A stretch of 15,992 nucleotides of DNA. It comes from Zychaea mexicana (Eukaryota; Mucoromycota; Mucoromycetes; Mucorales; Lichtheimiaceae). The stretch spans positions 1-15,992 of the forward strand of contig NW_026516946.1 in the NCBI RefSeq assembly GCF_025766255.1, read 5' to 3'. The notes under the pieces were generated by a model. It saw only the letters and a list, made by a program, of their open reading frames with translations, searched no databases and was not told the origin of the DNA. Within the stretch, counting starts at the first letter, position 1. Every line of letters starts with the position of its first letter. Shown here piece after piece: positions 8,655-15,992 of this stretch. The translations under genes and the position numbers were made by a program.

Positions 8655-8966
8655 ATAACAGCCAAGGCTACCTTGAGATGCCGTTTTCTCAGGATAAAGG
8701 TGCCAGCGTCTGGGAATTAAGCTTAAGGGGATTTCACCCTGTGATGGAAGCACATGGCAGCACGGAATATCATAATGATACTTGATTGCACATCGGCAGT
8801 GATCAGTCTTTAACGGATTATTGACTGTTAGCTTGTCGCGGATGGTGTAGAAAGCGAACTTGGAAATTTTACGTTCCAAAGCTGCCAAACGCTGCTTTTG
8901 CTGTGGTGGGATGTGCGAGTTTCCGCCAAAACTTTCTTTGTCGATCTGACGCTTCCAATTCAAGCT

Positions 8967-9037
8967 CTAATATAAGGAACAAAGCATGTAAGAGCCTCGT
9001 CACTAATAGATCAATATAATTACTATAAGAGATAAAC
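8967..9037 (-). other. MULE1 intron 1 (71 nt)
   Basis: A phase-0 GT-AG intron: AAG then GTTTATC at the donor and TTATATTAG at the acceptor. It joins DEFYRLK to SLNWKRQ. MULE2 has an intron at the equivalent place, between WYKDK and NTNWNQ. Confidence 0.8.
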
Positions 9038-10561
9038 CTTCAATCGATAAAACTCGTCAATTTTCGTAAAGGCAGTTAGGAGATTGCCACTTGAGGACAT
9101 TATCGCCTTTTTCATGTTGGCATGCGTCCCTTCGACTCTATTTGTGCTGTCGTTTCCGAAATGCTTTACATGAGTGAGGCATTTGCCTACCCACTTGTCT
9201 TTTGAAGCAAGCTTTCTGTATAACGCAGAAACGTGTTTAAGTCCAAGTAGCATGTAGTCAAAAAATCCGTGCTTATTCAATTGTACACACCTTTGCAAAT
9301 AGTCCATGACAACGTCGGGTCTTTTTGTTTTTTGAGCAGCCTCCTCATACATCTTCATTGCCTATTCTTCGAGCTTCTCGTTCGAAATCGTGGATCGCAT
9401 ATCGTTGAACTTGTCTTGATACTCACTAGCCATTAAAAAATTGATAGCTTTCTCGAGTTCCTCGTAATGGTCCTTGACATCAAAAAGCTTGCGTCGGTTG
9501 ACCCTGAAGTTGCGTCGTATATGGATCTTGCATAGGATCTTCTTCGCCGTTGGAAAAACGCGGTCGAGAGCACCGGTCAAAGCAGATTCGCTGTCTGTTA
9601 CAAACACACCAGGGGACGAAACCTGATTAAGTGGCCAAACGACAGTTTGAAGCTTGCGAATCACCCAATCGTAGCTGTCGTTGTTTTCCTCTGATACCCA
9701 GCAGCCAGCAATGCAGAAAGTCATCAATTGGGGATATCCAATGTTGCCAGTTCCAACAATGTTGATAAATGGCAACCGGTGCTTGTTTGTCTTGTAAGTG
9801 GCGTCCAAGGTAGCAACTTCTGGGAATTGGCGAGCGAGTGCGATTGCTGATCTGTGCGCAAAGAAGAGAGACTGCAAAAAGCGTTTGTCGCCTTCTTGTT
9901 TTGCTTTCCATTGGACTTCATACTCGTTTTCTTGAAGCTTTTTGATCAGCTGGAACATTGCATGATCTGGGTCGTTGTTGAAGATGCGCTGACGAAGATT
10001 GGTGATGTCCTTAGGATGAGCAATCTTGTTCTTGCTGGCAAGATAAGACAATACAGCTTTGTTGGTTGCATGCGCTTGTACCATCTTCATAACGACCTCC
10101 TCATCGTGATCGAGTCTACGGAGCATTGGGTACGACGAAAGCTCGTTTTCCAACTCATGGTTATGACCGCCATCATAGAAAGAGACTATGTGCCATTGGT
10201 TGCTGGTCTGGTTCAAAGGACGAAGGATCATTTCGAATTTGCAACCAAACCGCTGAGAGTCCCTTTGACGAGTGTCAATCTTTTTATCCTTGGATGATGC
10301 AATGGCCGTGCCCTCGTCATCTACAATAACCATTTGTCTTGTCGTGGTCTTCTGCTCTTCACATACGCCCTTGTTGACTGGCTCACCATAATGCTTGCAA
10401 GCAATCTGGAGCTTCCTCTTATTTCCCGTCTTATTACTTCTTATAATACGCAACGAGACACCATTTTCTTTGCCCCATGCATAGCAGGCACTCTTTGCGG
10501 CATCGAATCCATCCCATGTAGTGTTAAGTTCTTCTGGAATGGAGGTCATTGTTTTTGACAT

Positions 10562-10841
10562 TGCGTTTAAATGAGCAGTAATGAGGTAGGTAGAATTTTA
10601 ATAAATAAAAGCGCGTTTGTATCACATCAAATGTTCCTGGATTTTTACATAATAAAACTGTCCGTCCTAAGTATACCCATATACAATGATGATAGGTAAA
10701 GAGGTGTTTCATATATATTTCTATTTAAGCATATACTTTATGCTGGATCATTTCTTTATTGCAAGCTCGCATAGCTTCAGGAATAAGCTGCATTACTGTA
10801 ACTTTAATAAAGGATGTGCATGACCAAAATAATTTGCACAA
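10562..10841 (-). other. 5' region of the MULE1 gene
   Basis: 280 bp of AT-rich DNA between the start codon and the right TIR. It presumably carries the promoter and leader. No distinct promoter element can be assigned, and no other gene is supported. Confidence 0.5.
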
Positions 10842-10964
10842 TTTTCAGTCAAAAGGATGTGAGGGGGTGTGCACGAAAGAAATGTCAGCGGGGTGTGTGT
10901 AACAGAAATCCTACCTGGGTGTGACTGGGGGTGTGCATGAGGGGGTGTGCAAATAGACCTGCCC
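10842..10964. repeat. Right TIR of MULE1 (about 123 bp)
   Basis: The inverse of the left TIR, ending AAATAGACCTGCCC at the outer edge. GGGGGTGT occurs three times (10863-10870, 10927-10934, 10941-10948). It is uninterrupted and so preserves the pre-insertion target (TACCT at 10912-10916) of the retrotransposon. Confidence 0.95.
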
Positions 10965-10973
10965 GGTGAGAAA
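10965..10973. repeat. 9-bp target site duplication of MULE1, right copy
   Basis: GGTGAGAAA, identical to 168-176 and directly abutting the right terminus. Confidence 0.95.
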
Positions 10974-11411
10974 CAATGAAGGGTGGTGAGAGATGAATAT
11001 GAAACGAGACTATGGTGTATTGTTTGTTTAATGCATAAATATGTGTAGCAGTACCACCACGTTTTTCAATTGTATCCATAACCATAAGAAACATAGTGAT
11101 AATACAAACATTACGAGTTTGCTGCATAAATGTCTATTTTTTTTAAAAGAAGGAACACTAGTGAGAAAAAAAACGCGACTAAATACACTATCTGTCAAAA
11201 TAATGTAAATCATCAGTAGTAGCCTACAGTCATCGCAGTATTGAGCATTATCGTTGATGAGAACGCTTGCTATAGACTATGACACACTAACCAGGATGTT
11301 GCTACCGAAAGAATCAGAGAGGCTTGAGTTGAGAATTAAAGATGTGATCCTTTTTCAAAAATTATGTGACAAGGAAAAGAAAACGCGTCCTTCCTTTTCC
11401 ATTTAGTAGCC
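10974..11411. other. Spacer between MULE1 and the MULE2 gene
   Basis: AT-rich sequence without a convincing coding frame. It must include the 5' region of the MULE2 gene. I found no C-rich TIR like those of MULE1 or MULE3, so the left end of MULE2 is not defined. It may have been lost, or it may lie to the left of the MULE1 insertion. Confidence 0.5.
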
Positions 11412-12694
11412 ATGTCGACATTACAGACGAGATCAGCAAACATCCCTGAGGAAATCAACCAAACATATGAATCGTACGACATTACAATTACATCCTTGCA
11501 ATCTTGGGCGTTGAAAAACAAGTTTCAGCTTTCAGTAATCAGAGCTGATAAAACAGGCCCCAAGCGAAGGTGCCAACTTGGCTGTAAGCACTTTGGTCAG
11601 CCCCGTGACCAGACACCGAAAGAGCAACAATCGCAGCAGCAACAAACAACAATTGTTATTGACGAGGAAGGCGGCATTCTGAGCAGCACCGAGAAAAAGA
11701 AGAAAGGACGTAGCAAGGATTCTCAACGGATTGGTTGCCCTTTCAATCTGATGCTACGACCATTAGACAGTAAGAGCCAGCAATGGCATGTAGTGAGTAT
11801 CTATGATGGCGGACACAATCACCATATGGCTTTGGAACCTAGTGCCTACCCACTGCACCGCCGTTTGAAAGGAGACGTTCTCCAGACAGTGCGCACCTTA
11901 ATCCTCAACCATGCCACCAACAGAGTCATCACAGACTTCCTACGCAGCAAAGGCCATTCTGGTACCACCGCAAAGGATATTTCGAACATTCGTCAAACAG
12001 TGTTTAACGACGACCCTGACGGTGCAATGTTCAACCTGATCAACCTTCTGTAAGAGAACGATTACCACGTCCGTTTTGACTCGAGACAAGAAGGGGAAAA
12101 GATTTTCCTCAATGCGTTGTTCTTTGCCCATGGCGATGCTATAAAGGTTGCAAACCAATTCCCGGAGGTGATCTCCATGGATGCCACCTACCAGACCAAT
12201 CGCAACAAAATGTCATTTATAAATGTGATTGGTACCGGAAATGTTGGCGTGAAGGCGTTAAGAAGCTTTTGTGTAGCTGGAGGATGGGTCTCGAATGAGA
12301 CCACAGGGTCGTATATGTGGTTTGCTCAACAGCTAAAGTCAGTTGTTTACTCGTCTTCGACAGCGGTTTATCCAAAAGTGTTCGTCACAGACAGTGAAGC
12401 GGCATTAATGACTGCGCTTGATTCCACTTTCCCTGAGTCTACGAAGATACTGTGTAAAATCCATTTGCATAGAAACTTCAAGACGAACCTTCGAAAGCTT
12501 TTTGACACTCAAGAACAATGGGACCAGGTAGAAAAGGCGCTCAACCTTTTGATGTCTAGCTCTTACAAGGACAAGTTCAATGATATAATGGAGAAGGTGT
12601 CCGATGCAAAACTAGCGCAAAAGGCGCTTACTATGTTTGAAAATGCAATACTGTGTTGTTCAGATCCTGAAAAGGCACGAAGCTACTTGAAAAG

Positions 12695-12777
12695 GTAGAT
12701 GATTAGTGTACCTTTGAATGTTGTCCAAATCCTTGGAGGGCTTTATGATTGATCTAGCTCATATACTCTTTCTATAG
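12695..12777 (+). other. MULE2 probable intron (83 nt) or internal deletion scar
   Basis: GTAGAT at the donor and TTTCTATAG at the acceptor, phase 2, join YLK to KLAFREKWVG. MULE1 has no intron here but instead about 22 extra residues. The segment may therefore be a MULE2-specific intron, or a decayed remnant with a fortuitous GT-AG pair. Confidence 0.5.
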
Positions 12778-12952
12778 TAAACTTGCCTTTAGGGAAAAAT
12801 GGGTTGGTAGTGAGACCGGCCAACTGCGACACCTTGGAAATACGAGTACCAACCAGGCTGAAGGTGCTCACGCCGAAATCAAAAAGTACATCGATCCATC
12901 CAGCAGCCTTCATATTTCTTTCACACATCTGAATATGTGGTATAAAGACAAG

Positions 12953-13083
12953 GTATATATAGATACGTTTTGCTCAGAAATGTTCGCATCAATTCATGTT
13001 GTTGCATACTTATATTTAAGTATTGGCACGTTTGGGGTTTGCGATAAGCAATACTGTGTAATTGATGATAGCCGCCTTTGTAG
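12953..13083 (+). other. MULE2 intron matching MULE1 intron 1 (131 nt)
   Basis: GTATAT after WYKDK and TTTGTAG before NTNWNQQVDKEA, phase 0. Same place and phase as MULE1 intron 1, though almost twice as long. Confidence 0.75.
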
Positions 13084-13407
13084 AACACCAACTGGAATCA
13101 GCAGGTTGATAAGGAAGCATTGAGTGCTAATTCTCATCTTCCTGAGGCATATAAAATGCGACTTGAGCTCCTCAGTCGTAATATATCTCGCTTTGCTTTT
13201 GAAGCCATCAAAGACCAGTTGAGATTTTCGAACGTGCTGAAGACGATGCATTGCAAGTGTGCCTTAAAGATCCATTACGGAATACCATGCTGTCATATGT
13301 ATCCAGCTGACGGGCGCATTCCATTGTCGATTATCCCTCGGCGTTGGCACTTATTCCCAGAAAAAAACAGCATCGAATCTCAATGGTATGGCTATTGCAG
13401 AGTTTAA

Positions 13408-13598
13408 AACAATGGTGAGTATGTTCACCGACGATTTATGAGCCGGTTTTCTTTTCTTCTTTTTTGCAATGGACGAATTTGTCGATGTGCTCTCTGCACC
13501 TAACGTTATAGCAGTTGTGGACGACCACGAGAAGCCAACGATCGAAAAGCAAGTCGCCGCTCCGGATTGAAAACCTAGGATTCAATCTCCAAAACTAG
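13408..13598 (+). other. Decayed stretch of MULE2 between the SWIM exon and the linker exon
   Basis: About 190 bp that should correspond to MULE1 intron 2 and the first part of exon 3. Short readable pieces occur (MDEFVDVL from 13469, FTDD near 13423), but no single frame connects them. A GTGAGT donor-like site lies at 13415-13420 and a CTAG acceptor-like end at 13598. It may be partly intronic and partly degraded exon. Confidence 0.4.
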
Positions 13599-13727
13599 CA
13601 GCAACTAGCAGATCTTTTGCATAAATTGAAGACAATCAGTAATGATTCGTTCATTGATATGCATGAACTGCAATCTCCACCTGTGCCAACAAAGAAAACA
13701 ATAGCTCGCACTACTGCAAACAACGCC

Positions 13728-13770
13728 AGCAGCAGCAGCAGCATCAGCAGCAACAGCAGTAATAACAACA
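13728..13770 (+). repeat. AGC-rich low-complexity run coding for poly-Ser
   Basis: Five AGC units followed by interrupted AGC/AAC/AAT codons, giving Ser- and Asn-rich residues. It lies in the linker before the OTU exon, at the same place as the poly-Thr run in MULE1, though built from a different triplet. Confidence 0.8.
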
Positions 13771-13858
13771 AACGCTTGCCAATTGCACTTGAAATCCAAG
13801 ATGAGCAAAGCAAGAAAAAGGCCAAGACGGGCTTCGGAGCTGAAGCAGCAGCCACATG

Positions 13859-13917
13859 GTATGTACCAATCATTCCAGTGTATAATATAAGCTGATTGTG
13901 GTGGGCCGTTAAAATAG
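13859..13917 (+). other. MULE2 intron before the OTU exon (59 nt)
   Basis: GTATGT donor and AAAATAG acceptor splitting a TGG codon (phase 2), exactly as in MULE1 intron 3. Confidence 0.85.
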
Positions 13918-14496
13918 GGAAGGAAAGGGCAAGGATCTGGCGGTGTCATTGGCTGGTGTCTTAAGCACCGATGTACCCAAGCAGCAAGTCGCCACTATTG
14001 TTAGTCCTCAGCCTGATGGTAATTGTGGCTTTCGTGTCTTAGCTTTGGCCTTGAAAAACGATGAAGATATGTGGCCATCCATCAAAGACGATATGTTTGT
14101 GTTTTTACAGCAGAATCGCGCTGTTTTCTTATATTTCTTTAGAGAAGATGAACTGGCTTCGGTGGAGCATAAGTTATCCGATCGCTCCTCTCCTTGCAAT
14201 ACTGCTTCATATTTCAATCATTCTTGTGCAATCATTCTTGTGCAATTCTAGCTGCCAATGCGTTCTCAAAAGCCATTGCTTCGTATTCTGTTGAATTCTC
14301 AACTCTATACATACCTTTCCTTTCCGCTCCTACAGGTAAACCTATCAGTATGCAGTTGAGCAATTTTCATTTCTACCATGTCTCTTTTAGACCAGCTGCC
14401 CAAGTTGTGTACCTTTCTGTCCATCGCTCCCATAATCTCTTTTGTACCCGCCACAACTTCACCAACCATTCCTACTTAATCGACCACAAAAAATAG
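13918..14496 (+). other. OTU-type cysteine protease exon of MULE2, frameshifted by a duplication
   Basis: It contains the Cys motif PDGNCGFRVL, then a helical region like that of MULE1. Downstream of the 14-bp duplication at 14216-14243 the matching frame is shifted: LAANAFSKAI aligns with MULE1 IAADTFKTPI, and PISMQLSNFHF aligns with PIVLQLIGNHF, carrying the candidate His. The region after the His is unlike MULE1. The frame stops at TAG (14494-14496). Confidence 0.78.
14216..14243. repeat. 14-bp perfect tandem duplication in the MULE2 OTU exon
   Basis: AATCATTCTTGTGC occurs twice head to tail (14216-14229 and 14230-14243). As 14 is not a multiple of three, it moves the reading frame from that of the Cys motif to that of the His motif. 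The size and direction match the observed shift exactly. Confidence 0.95.
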
Positions 14497-14590
14497 ACCT
14501 CTTCCCTTCTCTCTTACTTTAAAAACGTCAAACAACCAGCTCGCAAACAGAAATATTGCTACAAGATGTGTAATCGAATAGGCTTTTGAT
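14497..14590. other. Spacer between MULE2 remnant and MULE3
   Basis: A pyrimidine-rich to AT-rich stretch with no gene. AAATAGACCT at 14491-14500 equals the terminal 10 bp inside the GCCC end of MULE1 (10951-10960), so the right end of MULE2 could lie near 14506, but no partner end was found. Confidence 0.35.
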
Positions 14591-14690
14591 ACGGACACCC
14601 CCCTCTGATCCTTACGGACACCCCCTTCTATTTTCAATCCTCATCAGGTTACACACATCCTATAAATATATACTTGTGGGGGTGTCCGCT
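14591..14690. repeat. Probable left TIR region of MULE3
   Basis: ACGGACACCCCC occurs twice (14591-14602 and 14614-14625), and its inverse GGGGGTGTCCG is at 14678-14688. Short C-rich repeats of this type also make up the MULE1 TIRs, and this block lies about 240 bp before a MULE transposase. The matching right TIR is outside the window, so the exact outer end and its 9-bp duplication cannot be fixed. Confidence 0.6.
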
Positions 14691-14925
14691 GGATTTGTTC
14701 ACTTGTTATTGTTATTATACATCTTTCGATATATAAGAAAAAGGAACCATAAAAAGTACATGAAAAACATTCCTTAATGCTTTTCAAATTCTCTAGGGTG
14801 TCTCTACGGGTGTGTTTATGTGCAGTAGTTTATACAAGTATATAAATGCTCCTCAATAAACAGTATACTTTGATATTATATCTTCAACTTTCTACCTACG
14901 TTTATCATCCTACTATGCCAACACT

Positions 14926-15992
14926 ATGGAGCAATTGATTGACACTACTTATACCGGATCAAATAAGCAAATTGTGGAAGCAATCAACGAGCAAGCCAGA
15001 GAATACAACTTTGCGGTTTCAACTAAACGAAGTGAGAAGAACGTAAAAATCGTGAACCAGTGCGTACATGGTGGAAGCTATCGCAATACACATGGAGTAA
15101 CTGAAGAAACGCGGGGACGCCAAACAGCGACGAAAACGACCGGCTGCCAATGGACCATGAACCTAAGGTGGTCCGAGAAGGATAAGCACTGGAAAGTAAC
15201 GAAGGTCAGCAACGACAATGAGCACAACCACTCCCTCGACAAGCCTCCTCAGTATTACCACCAACACCGCACGCCAACTCTCCACGCCGAGCAGCAAATA
15301 TTATCCTTGACAGATAATTCCGTCAGGCCCCTCATGATACATCGAGAAGTCCAGAACCACGAAGACGGCGCAATTATGACCATGAGGGATCTATACAATT
15401 TTCGTGCGCAAATATTCCGTGAGGATAATCATGGCGGCTTCAATAGGATATTCGAGTTCCTCATTGGTAACAACTATATCACTAGATATAAGCTGGACGG
15501 CACAGGTAAAAGTCTCGACGCCCTCTTTTTTACCCATGAAACGAGTATAGCAAAAGCACGACGATTCAACGAGATCATTGCTATCGATGCGACGTACAAA
15601 CGAGCAGTATCAATATGCCTCTTGTCAATGTTGTTGGTGTCAGTCATCTCGGTGCATCAAAGCCCAAGAACGTGCTTATTGCCTCTGCTTTCTTGGTGAA
15701 CGAGAAAGAAGAGTGGTACACCTGGCTCCTTCGGTCTATGCGACAAGTCGTATGGCCAGAAGGAAACGTACGCATCTTCATTACGGACAACGAAAGAGCT
15801 TTAATTAACGCCATCGAGTCAACTTTCAAAGATGCAGAGCATATACTTTGCGGGTGGCATATGGAGCAGCTTTTACGTAGCATCTTCAGTACTTGCTTTC
15901 CACCGAACAGCGAAGAGATAGGCGAAGCCAAAGCTATCATTAAGCAAATGGTTTATGTTGGCAAAAAAGACGAAGCGACTTTCCAGGCTGCC
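14926..15992 (+). pseudogene. MULE3 transposase, 5' part, one-base frameshift, cut by window end
   Basis: A FAR1/WRKY-GCM1-type zinc finger (C46, C74, H100, H102 in NEHNHS) is followed by the DDE core. The first Asp is at 15586-15588 (IDATYK, residue 221), the second at 15786-15788 (ITDNERA), followed by CGWH (C-x2-H) near 15850-15861. The Glu and any SWIM or OTU part lie beyond the window. Just after the first Asp motif the frame breaks at AAA (15598-15600). Sequence typical of the core (MPLVNVVGVSHLG) continues in the +2 frame, so one base, probably an A, is missing. The protein is only distantly similar to MULE1 and MULE2 and belongs to another subfamily. It lies on the same strand as MULE2. 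Confidence 0.83.

Larger units (their letters stand above)
7438..10561 (-). pseudogene. MULE1 transposase fused to an OTU-type protease, two lesions
   Basis: The proposed exons on the minus strand are 10561-9038, 8966-8655, 8571-8255 and 8193-7438. The protein would be about 969 residues. A FAR1/WRKY-GCM1-type zinc finger uses C55, C107, H133 and H135. The DDE transposase core has Asp 253 (LDATYKTN), Asp 323 (VTDSESA) followed by C344-x2-H347, and Glu about 477 (NRVEGTH). A SWIM finger CxCx9CxH lies near 8770-8812. A Gln/Ser/Lys-rich and poly-Thr linker leads to the OTU domain. Lesions are an in-frame TAG at 9362-9364 and a one-base frameshift at about 7745-7755. The exons total 2909 bases, exactly one short of 970 codons, which supports both the intron model and a single deleted base. 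The second intron is the least certain. The protein would cut and join the element's TIRs in the nucleus. Confidence 0.85.
177..10964 (-). mobile_element. Mutator-like element MULE1, split by an LTR retrotransposon
   Basis: This is a MULE with TIRs of about 109 bp (left, interrupted) and 123 bp (right), flanked by a perfect 9-bp duplication. Without the nested retrotransposon and its 5-bp duplication it would be about 3.8 kb. It carries one gene on the minus strand, a transposase joined to an OTU-type protease, which reads from near the right TIR towards the left TIR. The retrotransposon sits in the TIR downstream of the gene and does not break the coding frame. The gene itself carries one nonsense codon and one frameshift, so this copy is probably not autonomous as sequenced, although its TIRs could still be acted on by a related transposase. 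Confidence 0.93.
11412..14496 (+). pseudogene. MULE2 transposase fused to an OTU-type protease, decayed
   Basis: This is a homologue of the MULE1 gene on the opposite strand. The first exon (11412-12694) has the FAR1/WRKY-GCM1-type finger (C58, C109, H135, H137), then the DDE core with Asp at 12180-12182 and Asp at 12390-12392 followed by CKIH. After a probable intron, Glu lies at 12860-12862 (NQAEGAH). A SWIM finger (HCKCALKIHYGIPCCH) lies near 13245-13295. The Ser-rich linker and OTU exon follow. In-frame TAA at 12051-12053 stands where MULE1 has Gln 210 (CAA). About 20 residues present in MULE1 between the CKIH and Glu motifs are missing around 12695-12777. The stretch 13408-13598 cannot be read as one frame. 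A 14-bp duplication shifts the OTU frame. It is probably dead. Confidence 0.82.

Noticed and set aside
9854..10297. 147-codon plus-strand frame opposite MULE1 exon 1
   Set aside because: It is an antisense shadow of the zinc finger and DDE core.
11128..11145. GTCTATTTTTT considered as a left end of MULE2
   Set aside because: The match to the candidate right end is short and T-rich, lacks the GGG terminus, and no 9-bp duplication accompanies it.

Overview
This window is a nest of transposable elements from a eukaryotic nuclear genome, and I see no host gene in it. The best guess for the organism is a filamentous fungus, possibly an early-diverging one such as Mucoromycota. The reasons are a compact Ty3/gypsy element, short GT-AG introns (59-131 nt) and FAR1-type Mutator-like (MULE) transposases; this assignment is an inference. 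No tRNA, rRNA or CRISPR array was seen.

Layout: (1) 1-167 is flanking DNA. (2) 177-10964 is a Mutator-like element (MULE1) bounded by a perfect 9-bp target duplication (168-176 and 10965-10973). Its terminal inverted repeats (TIRs) are about 109 and 123 bp, and its gene lies on the minus strand (7438-10561). (3) Inside the left TIR of MULE1 sits a complete 7-kb Ty3/gypsy LTR retrotransposon (216-7213) with a 4-5-bp target duplication. The undisturbed right TIR still shows the pre-insertion sequence, so the order of events (MULE1 first, retrotransposon second) can be read directly. (4) 11412-14496 is a second, more decayed MULE gene (MULE2) on the plus strand, divergent from MULE1. (5) About 14591-15992 is the 5' end of a third MULE (MULE3) of another subfamily, which runs off the window.

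MULE1 and MULE2 both encode one predicted polypeptide joining a transposase (FAR1/WRKY-GCM1-type zinc finger, DDE core, SWIM zinc finger) through a low-complexity linker to a C-terminal OTU-type cysteine protease, a predicted deubiquitinase. A phase-2 intron at the same place in both copies, just before the OTU exon, supports one gene rather than two neighbours. Removing three introns from MULE1 leaves 2909 coding bases; one missing base in the OTU exon would make exactly 970 codons.

Every element is interrupted. The pol frame has seven in-frame stops and two one-base frameshifts, although its two LTRs differ by only one substitution and one indel. MULE1 has one TAG and one frameshift, MULE2 a TAA and a 14-bp tandem duplication in its OTU exon, and MULE3 a one-base frameshift. 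All nine in-frame stops are TAA or TAG and none is TGA. Mobilisation of already defective copies in trans explains this most simply, but sequencing errors in short runs and a UAR-to-Gln genetic code deserve testing.
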